The notes under the pieces were generated by a model, which saw nothing but the letters and a program-made list of their open reading frames with translations, searched no databases and had not been told where the DNA came from. From a bacterium BMS3Bbin05 (GTDB lineage: Bacteria > Nitrospirota > Thermodesulfovibrionia > Thermodesulfovibrionales > BMS3Bbin05): a stretch of DNA of 55,953 bases. Shown here piece after piece: positions 40,179 to 48,532 of this stretch. The position numbers and the translations under genes were made by a program. Numbering within the stretch: the first letter of the stretch is position 1; every line of letters begins with the position of its first letter. The stretch lies in the NCBI GenBank assembly GCA_002897855.1, contig BDTO01000051.1, forward strand, positions 1 through 55,953, read 5' to 3'.

Positions 40179-40208
40179 TTGACAAAGAATGTACTTAAAT
40201 TTTATATT
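40179..40208 (+). promoter_or_regulatory. Sigma-70 promoter of the glutamate synthase operon
   Basis: TTGACA, 18 bases, TATATT, about 105 bases before the first gene. The leader contains a short GGCAGG/CCTGCC pairing but no riboswitch that I recognise. Confidence 0.65.
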
Positions 40209-40313
40209 ATTAATCCGGGCAGGAGATGTCAAAAACCGGAATTTCTACGCTGTACGGATTTCCTGATATTGTCGGATAAAATACCTGCCTGAAATCACCT
40301 GCTTGAGGTTGCA

Positions 40314-41423
40314 ATGTGCCGTTTGAGTGCAATTACATCTGATAACTATTTTTCAGTGATGGAAAATATTCTTGCCCTCGAGACGATGAAAGAGGGCCAC
40401 GACGGATCAGGACTCGGTCTTGTTTTAAAGGACCTGGGCGGGGAGTTCGAACACCTGAAGGAGTATCCCATCCTGTCAGGTGTCTGTTCAAATAGAGGTC
40501 TTGAGACGCTCGACTCTTACATGGATAGTATGGGGTTTAAGGTCAAGTTCATGTGGGAACCGAAGATAAGGGGATCAAAGGATGTTCAGGCACGCGATCA
40601 TTATCTTGTAAAAGTTTATCAATATCCCGACGAATATAAAAACAGATCTTTTGATGAAAAAGAGATGCTTCTTATGAATACCAGGCTTGCGCTCAGGAAG
40701 ATGGGGGAAGCGGATGAGTCGATATTTGCATTTTCATTTTATCCGGACGTTATTACCCTGAAGGAAGTGGGGGATCCTCTTGCAGTTGCCGAGTTCTTCG
40801 GTCTCGACAGGGATCCGCTGAAGGCGAAGATCATATTTGCCCAGGGGAGACAGAATACAAATTATGTCATCTACCTCTATGCCTGCCATCCATTTTTTAT
40901 ACAGGGATACTGTTCTATGACAAACGGAGAAAACACGGCCTTTGTACCCATCCGTGAATACCTGACGAGCAGGGGATTCCCGGGTTATATGGGATATAAC
41001 AGTGACAGCGAGGTATTTACTCACATACTGCATTATTCCTTGAGGCAACTGGGGTACCCGCTTCACTATTACAAGGATATTATTACACCCTTAAAAGATA
41101 GTGAAATCGAACAGAGGAGTGACAGAGAGGCGGTGGCTCTAATGAAGAAGTCCCTCCGTCCGCTTTGTATCGACGGCCCCAACTGTGTAATCGGGTTCAC
41201 GCCTGACGGCACTACTTTTATGGTTCAGGATTCAAAAAAACTGAGGCCCGGTGTGGTGGGAGGATCAAAAGGTAAATACGCATTAATGTCGGAAGAGTGC
41301 GGTCTTGACAGTGCTATCGATGCCCGCAACCGCTCAAAAGATATTTTTCCCATGAAGTACGATATGGTAATAGTACCGCCCGGTGCCCAGGAGGTTAAGG
41401 TGTGGAACCAGCTGCAGTTTTAG
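40314..41423 (+). CDS. Glutamate synthase, class II glutamine amidotransferase subunit
   Basis: 369 residues beginning MCRLSAIT, where removal of Met exposes the catalytic N-terminal Cys of Ntn amidotransferases. The partner motif for glutamine binding includes HDGSGLGLV. It releases ammonia from glutamine for the FMN subunit encoded next. This is the stand-alone form of the first GltB domain, as in archaeal-type glutamate synthases. The following gene begins inside its last codons. Confidence 0.85.
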   Translation: MCRLSAITSDNYFSVMENILALETMKEGHDGSGLGLVLKDLGGEFEHLKEYPILSGVCSNRGLETLDSYMDSMGFKVKFMWEPKIRGSKDVQARDHYLVKVYQYPDEYKNRSFDEKEMLLMNTRLALRKMGEADESIFAFSFYPDVITLKEVGDPLAVAEFFGLDRDPLKAKIIFAQGRQNTNYVIYLYACHPFFIQGYCSMTNGENTAFVPIREYLTSRGFPGYMGYNSDSEVFTHILHYSLRQLGYPLHYYKDIITPLKDSEIEQRSDREAVALMKKSLRPLCIDGPNCVIGFTPDGTTFMVQDSKKLRPGVVGGSKGKYALMSEECGLDSAIDARNRSKDIFPMKYDMVIVPPGAQEVKVWNQLQF

Positions 41424-43063
41424 ACAATAATCACCATCTCTCTTATCATGAGCTGCCTTATATAATAAGGTGGAGGGAGGACCGGTGTACAAGATGCGGC
41501 AGGTGTACTGCGGTCTGCCCTGTAAAGGCTATCGAGCCATCAGTGATGGTACAGCGGCTCGTAATGTCCGACGGTAAAACTCCCATGCCTTCTATGGTAA
41601 GGCATGTTATGCACGTTGTGAGGCAGGTTACCGATATCGAGAGGTATTGTACCGGGTGCGGAACATGTACGCTTGTATGCCCGAACATGGCCATCGAGCC
41701 CGAGTATAATCCGCATAACAAGTTTCTTACTCATAAGAACAGGGGCGGGGTCTCGTATAAGAGAGGCGGAAGGAGAAATGATCCTTCCGTATCGACAGTT
41801 GATAAACTCAAATTCACCAGGATATCCATGTTGACCGATCCTGCACTTGATGCGGGGAGACATGAGTTCCATGTAAGGACACTGCTTGGCAGAAACCTTC
41901 CGCCTGAAGAGTTGCCGCTAAAGACCGAGAACGGGAAGCTTGTTGTTGACAGGGAAAGCGGCCGGTTTGTCCCTCCGGTAAGAGAGATATTTCCCATAAG
42001 GATCGGGAGTATGTCTATCGGCGCTCTCTCTCCTCCCATGTGGGAAGGGCTGGCAATGGGTGTTACATACCTTAATGAAGTTGAAGGGATACCGGTTGTC
42101 ATGTGTTCGGGCGAGGGCGGGTTGCCTCCCAGATTGCTGAAATCAAGATTCCTGAAGTATTTTATTATACAGATAGCTTCCGGCTATTTCGGCTGGGATG
42201 AGATCATTCACGCACTTCCTGATATGGTTGAAGACCCCTGTGCCATAGAGATTAAATATGGACAGGGAGCAAAACCCGGAGACGGCGGACTCCTGATGGC
42301 GTATAAGGTCCTGAAGCTCATAGCAAAAATCCGTGGTGTTCCGATGTATGTAGATCTTGCTTCACCTCCTACGCACCAGACACAATATTCAATAGAAGAA
42401 GCCGTAGCCAAGATGATCCAGTCCATGTCCATGGCCTGGGGATTCAGGGTGCCTGTATATCCCAAGATATCAGGCACAAAGACCGCAAAGGCAGTTTTGA
42501 ACAATCTCGCAAGAAACCCTTATGCGGCAGCGCTCTGTATAGATGGTGAGGACGGCGGAACCGGGGCGGCATATAACGTGTCAATGGACAAGATGGGGCA
42601 TCCCATAGTTTCAAATATCAGGGAGTGTTATCTCGATCTGGTAAAACAGGGCAGGCAGAATGAGCTTCCGCTTATTGCAGCGGGAGGTATGGGGAAAAGG
42701 GGCAATCTTGCCGCAAATGCCGCTGCCATGATAATGCTCGGCGCTTCAGCGGTGGATACGGGTAAATATATGATGCAGGCGACCGCCGGTTGTTTTGGAG
42801 ATGAGTATAACAGGTGCAATCTCTGCAATACCGGCAGGTGTCCCCGCGGTATAACAACCCAGGACCCCAGTCTCTACAGGAGGCTCGATGCCGACAAGGT
42901 TGCCGAACGGGTCGTCGAGGTGTTCAAGAGTGCGGAGACGGAATTCAAGAAGATATTTGCACCGATGGGAAGGAGTACACAGCTGCCGATCGGCATGTCG
43001 GACGGACTGAGTGTGGGGGACAAGGCTATTGCAGACAGGCTACAGATAGATTATGCCTGTTAA
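41402..43063 (+). CDS. gltB: Glutamate synthase, FMN-binding subunit with two ferredoxin domains
   Basis: 553 residues from a GTG start overlapping the amidotransferase gene by 22 bases. The N-terminus carries two [4Fe-4S] motifs (CTRCGRCTAVCP and CTGCGTCTLVCP). The TIM-barrel synthase domain follows, with GQGAKPGDGGLL, CIDGEDGGTGAAYNVSMD and ALPLIAAGG-type loops (LPLIAAGGMGKRGN). A later CNLCNTGRCPRGITTQDP supplies cluster cysteines. It joins ammonia to 2-oxoglutarate with electrons from the clusters. The 2-oxoglutarate link to korAB is suggestive. Confidence 0.92.
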   Translation: MEPAAVLDNNHHLSYHELPYIIRWREDRCTRCGRCTAVCPVKAIEPSVMVQRLVMSDGKTPMPSMVRHVMHVVRQVTDIERYCTGCGTCTLVCPNMAIEPEYNPHNKFLTHKNRGGVSYKRGGRRNDPSVSTVDKLKFTRISMLTDPALDAGRHEFHVRTLLGRNLPPEELPLKTENGKLVVDRESGRFVPPVREIFPIRIGSMSIGALSPPMWEGLAMGVTYLNEVEGIPVVMCSGEGGLPPRLLKSRFLKYFIIQIASGYFGWDEIIHALPDMVEDPCAIEIKYGQGAKPGDGGLLMAYKVLKLIAKIRGVPMYVDLASPPTHQTQYSIEEAVAKMIQSMSMAWGFRVPVYPKISGTKTAKAVLNNLARNPYAAALCIDGEDGGTGAAYNVSMDKMGHPIVSNIRECYLDLVKQGRQNELPLIAAGGMGKRGNLAANAAAMIMLGASAVDTGKYMMQATAGCFGDEYNRCNLCNTGRCPRGITTQDPSLYRRLDADKVAERVVEVFKSAETEFKKIFAPMGRSTQLPIGMSDGLSVGDKAIADRLQIDYAC

Positions 43064-43156
43064 TAATATAAATAGCCGCAGTTATACGCGGATAAAACCG
43101 GGATAAGAAAATCGGTGTTGGCTCCGCGAAAATCCGTGGCAAAAAATAAAAAGATT

Positions 43157-45529
43157 ATGGCAACGAAGAAAAAGACGGCAAAAAAGAAAACCATGACATC
43201 CGGAAAGAAGGTCGTTATCAGGGGTAATGTAAACGGTAACCGTGTCCCCTCGAAGATGCTCGAGGAGCAGATACAGGAGGCAGTGAGGGATGGTGCAAGG
43301 AATATAGATATCACTGCAAACGGACAGCACGGAATCGGAGGAAGGATATGGCCGCGCGGCGAAAAGGTCAGCATCACGGTTGAAGGACCGGTAGGGCAGA
43401 GACTTGGAAGTATGGGCATGCACGGTACGGAGATTATTGTGAGAGGCAGTGCATCTGACGATGTGGGCTGGATAAACTGTGGTGCCAGGATAACCGTTTT
43501 GGGAGATGTCACAAACGGTGCACATAATGCAGGCGCCCAGGGGATACTTTATGTGCAGGGCAGCGGGGGCGCCCGGTGTGATACCATGACGAAATACAAT
43601 CCCCGCTTTGAACCTTTACAATCCTGGTATTTAAGGGATGTAGGTGATTCATTTGCAGAGTTTAAGGCCGGCGGCACGGCTGTTGTCTGCGGTATTAACC
43701 CACGTAATCCCGATAATATTCTTGGATACAGACCATGCGTCGGCATGGTCGGTGGCACCATTTATTTCAGGGGCCCAATCAGGGAGTACAGTGAAAACGA
43801 CGTACAGATTGTTGACCTGTCAGCCACGGACTGGGATTGGCTGGTCGGGAACATGAAAACATTTCTCAAGGCGGTAGACAGGATAGATTATTATGATGAG
43901 CTTACGCGTTCTACAGGTGACTGGAAGAAAATAATAGCCTATACCCCTGCTGAGAGGGCTGCCGGAAGAAAACTGAAAATGCCCCTCACCGGGTTCAGGG
44001 AAAAGATTTGGGAAAAAACCGTCGGCAGGGGCGGTATATTTGGCGAGTATCTGGACTACCCCCAGACCATATTGCCTTATATTACTACGGGAGAAAACAG
44101 GAGAAACAGGCCTGTCTGGGTAAATGACAAGTATGCTCCTCCCTGTTCCGCAAACTGTCCATCCGGTATCCCGTCCCGCAAGAGGGCTTCGCTCATAAGG
44201 CAGGGCAAGCTTGAAGAGGCGCTTGAGTTAGTCTTGCGATACAGTCCTTTCCCTGCGTCTGTATGCGGACAGGTATGTCCGAATCTCTGTATGCAGGCAT
44301 GTACCCGGGGCCTGGTTGACAGGCCTTTGAACATAAAGGAGTACGGCAGGGTGAGTCTCAACCTGCCGACACCGAAACCTGCAAAACCTACGGGGAATAA
44401 AGTTGCCGTTATTGGCGGGGGACCTGCAGGACTTTCGGCTGCGTGGCAGCTGGCGCTCAAGGGGCACACTGTTAACCTTTATGAAACCGAAGACAAGATA
44501 GGTGGAAAGCTTGAGCTGTGTATCCCGCGTGACAGGCTGCCGAACAGGATACTTAAAAAAGAGCTTTCACGTTTTAAAGAGGTCGGGGTCAGGATACATA
44601 AGGGCAAGAGGATAAAACAGAAGGATTTCGAAAAAATATACGGGGAAAATGATATCGTTGTCGTTGCCTGCGGGGCTCATCAGCCCAGGACTCTCAAGTT
44701 CCCGGGATCAGAAGATGTAGTCCCCGGAATCGAGTTCCTTAAGGATATAAACTTCGGTAATGCACCTGATCTGAAGGCCAGGAAAGTGGTTGTCATAGGT
44801 GCAGGAAATGTAGGTATGGACATAGCCTGCCAGGCATATGACTGCGGAGCAAAATCAGTGACTGCCGTAGATGTCCAGAAGCCCGCTGCATTCGGCAAAG
44901 AACTTGAACTTGCCGAAGCAAAAGGCACAAAGGTGCTCTGGCCGAAAATTACAGAGAAGTATGACAGCAGGAAAAAGAAGATTTATTTTACCGACGGGAC
45001 ATCACTCGATGCAGATGTTGTGATCATCTCCATCGGTGAATTGCCGATCCTCGATTTTCTTCCTGCAGGGATTCATACGGAAAAGGGCTGGATCGTGGTG
45101 AACGAGCTGGGTCAGACAACGGATGTAAAGGTCTTCGCCATAGGTGATGCCACGAGACCGGGTCTTGTGACTCATGCGATAGGGCAGGGAAGGATTACCG
45201 CCGATGTCATACACGCCCAGATGATGCAGTACGATTATATGCCTGAAGTAAAACAGACCATACCCTATGACAGGATAAAGAATATCTACTATGACGTCGA
45301 ATATCCTGATACCTTTGAAACGGGAGAAGAGGCAAACAGGTGTATGTCCTGCGGTCTCTGCAGGGACTGCCATATGTGCGAACAGACCTGTTACTATGGG
45401 GCAATATCCCGCATCGGGCACGATGACGGTTCTTACGAATATGTAGTTGATGACGAAAAATGTATCGGCTGCAGTTTCTGTGCAGGTATCTGCCCGTGCG
45501 GCGTCTGGGAGATGGTTGAAAATATATAA
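43157..45529 (+). CDS. Fusion: GltB GXGXG domain + GltD-like NAD(P)H oxidoreductase + ferredoxin
   Basis: About 790 residues from the ATG at MATKKKTAKKKTMTSG; an earlier TTG in frame is less likely. The first ~230 residues form the GXGXG beta-helix found at the C-end of large GltB (DGARNIDITANGQHGIGG, GRIWPRGEKV, GGTAVVCG). Next is the GltD flavoprotein with Cys motif CSANCPSGIP, FAD site VAVIGGGPAGLSAAWQLA and NAD site VVVIGAGNVGMDIACQA. The end holds two clusters (CMSCGLCRDCHMCEQTC, CIGCSFCAGICPCG). It feeds NAD(P)H electrons to the FMN subunit. Uniting GXGXG and GltD in one chain with a ferredoxin tail is notable. Confidence 0.88.
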   Translation: MATKKKTAKKKTMTSGKKVVIRGNVNGNRVPSKMLEEQIQEAVRDGARNIDITANGQHGIGGRIWPRGEKVSITVEGPVGQRLGSMGMHGTEIIVRGSASDDVGWINCGARITVLGDVTNGAHNAGAQGILYVQGSGGARCDTMTKYNPRFEPLQSWYLRDVGDSFAEFKAGGTAVVCGINPRNPDNILGYRPCVGMVGGTIYFRGPIREYSENDVQIVDLSATDWDWLVGNMKTFLKAVDRIDYYDELTRSTGDWKKIIAYTPAERAAGRKLKMPLTGFREKIWEKTVGRGGIFGEYLDYPQTILPYITTGENRRNRPVWVNDKYAPPCSANCPSGIPSRKRASLIRQGKLEEALELVLRYSPFPASVCGQVCPNLCMQACTRGLVDRPLNIKEYGRVSLNLPTPKPAKPTGNKVAVIGGGPAGLSAAWQLALKGHTVNLYETEDKIGGKLELCIPRDRLPNRILKKELSRFKEVGVRIHKGKRIKQKDFEKIYGENDIVVVACGAHQPRTLKFPGSEDVVPGIEFLKDINFGNAPDLKARKVVVIGAGNVGMDIACQAYDCGAKSVTAVDVQKPAAFGKELELAEAKGTKVLWPKITEKYDSRKKKIYFTDGTSLDADVVIISIGELPILDFLPAGIHTEKGWIVVNELGQTTDVKVFAIGDATRPGLVTHAIGQGRITADVIHAQMMQYDYMPEVKQTIPYDRIKNIYYDVEYPDTFETGEEANRCMSCGLCRDCHMCEQTCYYGAISRIGHDDGSYEYVVDDEKCIGCSFCAGICPCGVWEMVENI

Positions 45530-45581
45530 GATTTTTTTAGGCAGAAATATAACTCTGTAATTACTCGTTTAGCCTTTTTAT

Positions 45582-45700
45582 CCCGACAAAGTCGGGAGGT
45601 GTTTACATTTGGTACCATCCTGACGGATAGTTGGGGTGGGGCTCCATCCGCTCATAATTCTTACATCGGATCCCACTTACTGTTGTTAAAGGTAGTTGAG
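45582..45700 (+). ncRNA. Structured intergenic segment, candidate small RNA
   Basis: After a CCCGAC-AAA-GTCGGG hairpin comes AGGTGTTTACATTTGGTACC and a small ATCC-TGAC-GGAT stem. Then follows a stem at 45636-45676: GTGGG/CCCAC, a GCTCC bulge and ATCCG/CGGAT around a 16-base loop. The order TGTT..., CCTGA..., GTGG-GCTCC loosely recalls 6S RNA. A closing stem at the outer ends was not found, so the class is unproven. Confidence 0.3.
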
Positions 45701-45707
45701 GTTTTTA

Positions 45708-45737
45708 TTGACTTATTCGCTGCGGAGATGTCATTAT
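45708..45737 (+). promoter_or_regulatory. Candidate promoter for a short transcript before cspA
   Basis: TTGACT, 18 bases, CATTAT. A transcript from here would run about 65 bases and meet a strong terminator before cspA. Confidence 0.45.
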
Positions 45738-45775
45738 AGTGTTGAAGTTTCAGAAGTTTTTGTATCGGTTAAACT

Positions 45776-45812
45776 GGCCACAGAGACTTTTAGCTTTGTG
45801 GTCTTTTTTTTT
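45776..45812 (+). terminator. Rho-independent terminator or attenuator in the cspA leader
   Basis: Stem GGCCACAGAG/CTTTGTGGTC (10 bp with two G-U) and 8-base loop, followed by nine T. It lies 55 bases before the cspA start and ends either the intergenic transcript or an attenuated cspA leader. Confidence 0.85.
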
Positions 45813-45866
45813 ATGATGCGCGAAAGGTCACTCTGAGACTTTAGTTTGCAATTAAGGAGGAAAGAA

Positions 45867-46067
45867 ATGGCTCAGGGAACAGTTAAATGGTTCAATGACA
45901 CCAAGGGTTTTGGCTTTATTACAAGCGAAGACGGCGGGGATGTCTTTGTCCACTATTCTTCCATCCAGGGTGACGGATTCAGGTCTCTTGCCGAGGGTGA
46001 TGCTGTCAGCTTCGATATAGAAGATGGCCAGAAAGGACCCAAGGCGATAAATGTCGTAAGAGTCTGA
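45867..46067 (+). CDS. cspA: Cold-shock family protein
   Basis: 66 residues from [20 protein letters not shown], with ribosome site AAGGAGG. RNP1 (KGFGFI) and RNP2 (VFVHY) form the single-strand nucleic acid surface of the five-strand barrel. It melts RNA structure or acts as an RNA chaperone. A terminator follows the stop directly, and a long structured leader precedes it, as is common for csp genes. Confidence 0.95.
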   Translation: MAQGTVKWFNDTKGFGFITSEDGGDVFVHYSSIQGDGFRSLAEGDAVSFDIEDGQKGPKAINVVRV

Positions 46068-46075
46068 TTAACGAA

Positions 46076-46105
46076 AACACCCCCTGAATACAGGGGGTGT
46101 TTTTT
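46076..46105 (+). terminator. Rho-independent terminator of cspA
   Basis: Perfect 11-bp stem AACACCCCCTG/CAGGGGGTGTT with loop AATA, then a T-run. Confidence 0.95.
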
Positions 46106-46116
46106 AAAGGAGTGCG

Positions 46117-46506
46117 ATGTACAGACAGAATTCTCTGGAAAAGAAAGAATTAAAAAGGAAAAACCGGTTGGCTGCGGGATTACTTTCAGAAAACTATCCT
46201 GAAGTGTCGGGAATGGTGATCCGGATGACTTATTATCACAAGGCTTTTGACCCCGTCCTTATGGAGCGCACAGTTTATATCTATCCGGATAATTACGCCT
46301 ATTTTCATATGGATTGCATGATCAAGGGCTGCGAAAATGGCGGATTTGACCTTGCACCCGTAATCCATGATCTAATAAAAAAAGGTAAGAAATCGGGAAG
46401 TGGAGAAATGATCTGCTGCGGGGGAAAAGGCGGAAGGTCTACCTCCGCCGGACATGCGAGTATTTCCTACAATATCAGCTTTACTTATAAACCAAATTCC
46501 AGTTAA
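46117..46506 (+). CDS. Hypothetical protein with four conserved-looking cysteines
   Basis: 129 residues. I do not recognise the family. The start has an AAAGGAG site, so it is probably a real gene. A basic N-terminus (EKKELKRKNRLAAGLLSENY) leads to an alternating segment (VSGMVIRMTYYHK, RTVYIYPDNYAYFHMDC). Next comes CMIKGCENGGFDLAPVIHDL with CC in GEMICCGGKGG, and a final beta-like stretch with a His (GHASISYNISFTY). A zinc or other metal site from the four Cys is conceivable. The gene lies 11 bases after the cspA terminator. Confidence 0.6.
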   Translation: MYRQNSLEKKELKRKNRLAAGLLSENYPEVSGMVIRMTYYHKAFDPVLMERTVYIYPDNYAYFHMDCMIKGCENGGFDLAPVIHDLIKKGKKSGSGEMICCGGKGGRSTSAGHASISYNISFTYKPNSS

Positions 46507-46535
46507 CTTGTTTTATTGATGAAGTGATGAAGCGC

Positions 46536-46736
46536 TTAGTGATGATGGTAATTTCTGGACCTCATGGCCTTCAACCGCTTCCTTCGAGCCTCTATTCGTT
46601 TACGCTTCTTTTTCTCGGACGGTTTTTCATAGAAGCTCCTCTTTTTTATCTCACCGAACAGCCCGTCTCTCTGGATTTGACGTTTCAGTACCTTAAGCGC
46701 CTTTTCAATATCGTTTCCCGTGACTTTTACTTCCAA
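46536..46736 (-). CDS. rpsU: Small ribosomal subunit protein S21
   Basis: 66 residues: MEVKVTGNDIEKALKVLKRQ, then GLFGEIKKRSFYEKPSEKKK and a very basic tail ending in three His. This matches S21/bS21, which helps mRNA binding on the 30S subunit. The start is TTG nine bases after GGAGGT. It stands alone and converges with the unknown gene to its left. Confidence 0.93.
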   Translation of the reverse strand: MEVKVTGNDIEKALKVLKRQIQRDGLFGEIKKRSFYEKPSEKKKRKRIEARRKRLKAMRSRNYHHH

Positions 46737-46974
46737 TGGTTCTACACCTCCATCCCTATCAATAACTTGATTGATCTACCGCTTTCGCCATAAATACCGC
46801 TGCTTCTGCTAACACCACTCCTGTAACGGAACTTCTGGTATATTGCTTCATCGACGATGATTATATTTTCCGGCAAAGCAATGCCCGACCTGATATACTA
46901 CCCTATTGCCTTAAACAATAGGCAACCTTCAGGATATTCTTCCTATAGTATTTTTCTCTCTTCCCCGGAAATAA

Positions 46975-47007
46975 AAAACCTCACGGCTTTCAAAGCCGTG
47001 AGGTTTT
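46975..47007. terminator. Bidirectional terminator
   Basis: A long perfect stem (AAAACCTCACGGC with its complement, 7-base loop TTTCAAA) with A-run before and T-run after, active in either direction. It stands upstream of rpsU with no gene close on either side. The surrounding 46737-47132 shows no gene. Confidence 0.75.
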
Positions 47008-47132
47008 AAACTTCAAAAGTTATAACTATGATACCATAAATAGTTTGAAGAATAATACAGCGAATTGCCTCAAATAAGAAATCTGCCCGGAATTTGTTGA
47101 ATCCCACTGTAATCTCATGTATAATGTCTAAA

Positions 47133-47278
47133 TAGTGTCTGTGTATAAATTGCTGTTTTTTATTTTTGTCATGTCCCGCAAGCGTTCGGGGCATCCGGAA
47201 CTTATTGAAAAGAATAGATTCCGGCTTAAGGACTGCCGGAATGACAGGTAGAGGGACTGTCTTTACGGACAGACACTA
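47133..47278. repeat. MITE-like element A, copy 2
   Basis: 146 bases, with terminal inverted repeats TAGTGTCTGTGTATAAA and the complement of TTTACGGACAGACACTA (14 of 17 match). The interior aligns with the copy at 19571 but has a different central hairpin (ATTCCGGC/GCCGGAAT). A TATAAT box lies seven bases before its left end. Confidence 0.8.
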
Positions 47279-47351
47279 AATATTATTTCTTTGCATTTTA
47301 TTGGACTTTTTTCTCTGTTAGGCAGAGTTTATCATTATGTGGGAGGTCTTT

Positions 47352-47477
47352 ATGGCACAAGAGGATCGCAGGGCGGATACCGATCGTAGAAAGGTTATTG
47401 ACCCAAAATACAATGGCCCCGAACGGCGGTGTGGAAAGGACAGGAGATCGGGTAAAGACAGACGAATGTCTTCATGA
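47352..47477 (+). CDS. Arg/Asp-rich mini-protein (41 residues)
   Basis: The frame follows a strong ribosome site (GGGAGGTCTTT). It reads MAQEDRRADTDRRKVIDPKY then NGPERRCGKDRRSGKDRRMSS. The DRR triplet recurs four times, partly as GKDRR repeats. Similar short DRR-repeat proteins occur in delta-proteobacteria-like genomes, function unknown. A hairpin (AAAGGCGG/CCGCCTTT, 47484-47509) follows the stop. It sits just after a MITE-like element. Confidence 0.65.
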   Translation: MAQEDRRADTDRRKVIDPKYNGPERRCGKDRRSGKDRRMSS

Positions 47478-47605
47478 TATTAAAAAGGCGGGAACGCAAG
47501 ACCGCCTTTCAATATTTCCGGTTATATTGAAGGCCTTACCCGGGCTTTGCAGGCGGTTATTTCGCCGGATTATTTTCACTTAGCCGTAGATTATGAGGAT
47601 ATTGA

Positions 47606-47696
47606 TGGCGGAGGGGGTGAGATTCGAACTCACGGTAGGGGGTTACCCTACAACGATTTTCAAGACCGTCGCCTTCAACCACTCGGCCACCCCTCC
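47606..47696 (-). tRNA. tRNA-Ser (anticodon TGA)
   Basis: A class II tRNA of 91 bases. The acceptor is GGAGGGG/CCCCTCC, the anticodon arm CTTGAAA with TGA, the long variable arm GTAGGG/CCCTAC and the T loop TTCGAAT. Discriminator G and an encoded CCA follow. Confidence 0.95.
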
Positions 47697-47753
47697 GCAA
47701 GAAGGATTAAATATTATATCAGAAGGAAAATAATTTTAAAAAGAAGTTCAATT

Positions 47754-47762
47754 TGCTATAAT
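47754..47762 (+). promoter_or_regulatory. Extended -10 promoter for the tol-pal operon
   Basis: TGCTATAAT, a perfect extended -10, lies about 150 bases before tolQ, with no other gene between. Confidence 0.5.
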
Positions 47763-47909
47763 ACGGATGTGGAAATTTTAATACAGAGACAGCTTGCATT
47801 AAGCCTGAATGAATAGTAATTTTCTCCTGTAATAATGTGAGAAATCTTTCAAGCCCCGGGTTGTTGATATTGAGATGGGGCAACACAATTATATATTTAA
47901 GGGGTGAAC

Positions 47910-48530
47910 ATGGAAACCAGTGCAATAGGTCTTATTCTTCATGCAGGGATTATCGTAAAGGGAGTTATTCTTATCTTACTTTTTTTCTCCGTCGTATCGT
48001 GGGCCATTATATTTTACAAATGGAAGTATTTTAAAAGGGCAGCGAAAGAAAACGAGATCTTTCTGAGGAATTTCAGCGAAAAGAAGGATGCCAAATCACT
48101 CAATCAGTCGGCGAGGATGCTTTTTATAGGGCCGATTGCAAATCTGTTCAGGTCTGTTTATGCGGAAGGCGTGGACAGCAGGGATCGGGTAAAGAGGTCA
48201 TTAAAAAGGTTTCTTCTGCTCGAATCGTCAAAACTTGAGAGACACCTGAACTTTCTTGCAACAACAGGATCAACTACACCCTTCATAGGCCTTTTTGGTA
48301 CAGTATGGGGAATTATAAACGCATTCAGGAGTATCGGAATAGCCGGCTCTGCTTCTCTTGCCGTCGTTGCCCCGGGTATTGCAGAAGCTCTGATTACTAC
48401 TGCGGCCGGACTTGTTGCCGCAATACCGGCGGTTATAGGTTACAACTATTATCTTAGTACCGCCAGGAGGCTTATTATTGAAACTCAGGATTTTACAGAG
48501 GAACTCCTGGATTATTTTTCCGAAGGATAG
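47910..48530 (+). CDS. tolQ: TolQ proton-channel subunit
   Basis: 206 residues from METSAIGLILHAG; the ATG has an AAGGGG site. Three membrane helices: GVILILLFFSVVSWAIIFYK at the N-terminus, then TTPFIGLFGTVWGIINAF and ALITTAAGLVAAIPAVIGYN. With TolR it forms a motor driven by the proton gradient that energises TolA. It is first in a six-gene operon. Confidence 0.93.
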   Translation: METSAIGLILHAGIIVKGVILILLFFSVVSWAIIFYKWKYFKRAAKENEIFLRNFSEKKDAKSLNQSARMLFIGPIANLFRSVYAEGVDSRDRVKRSLKRFLLLESSKLERHLNFLATTGSTTPFIGLFGTVWGIINAFRSIGIAGSASLAVVAPGIAEALITTAAGLVAAIPAVIGYNYYLSTARRLIIETQDFTEELLDYFSEG

Positions 48531-48532
48531 TC

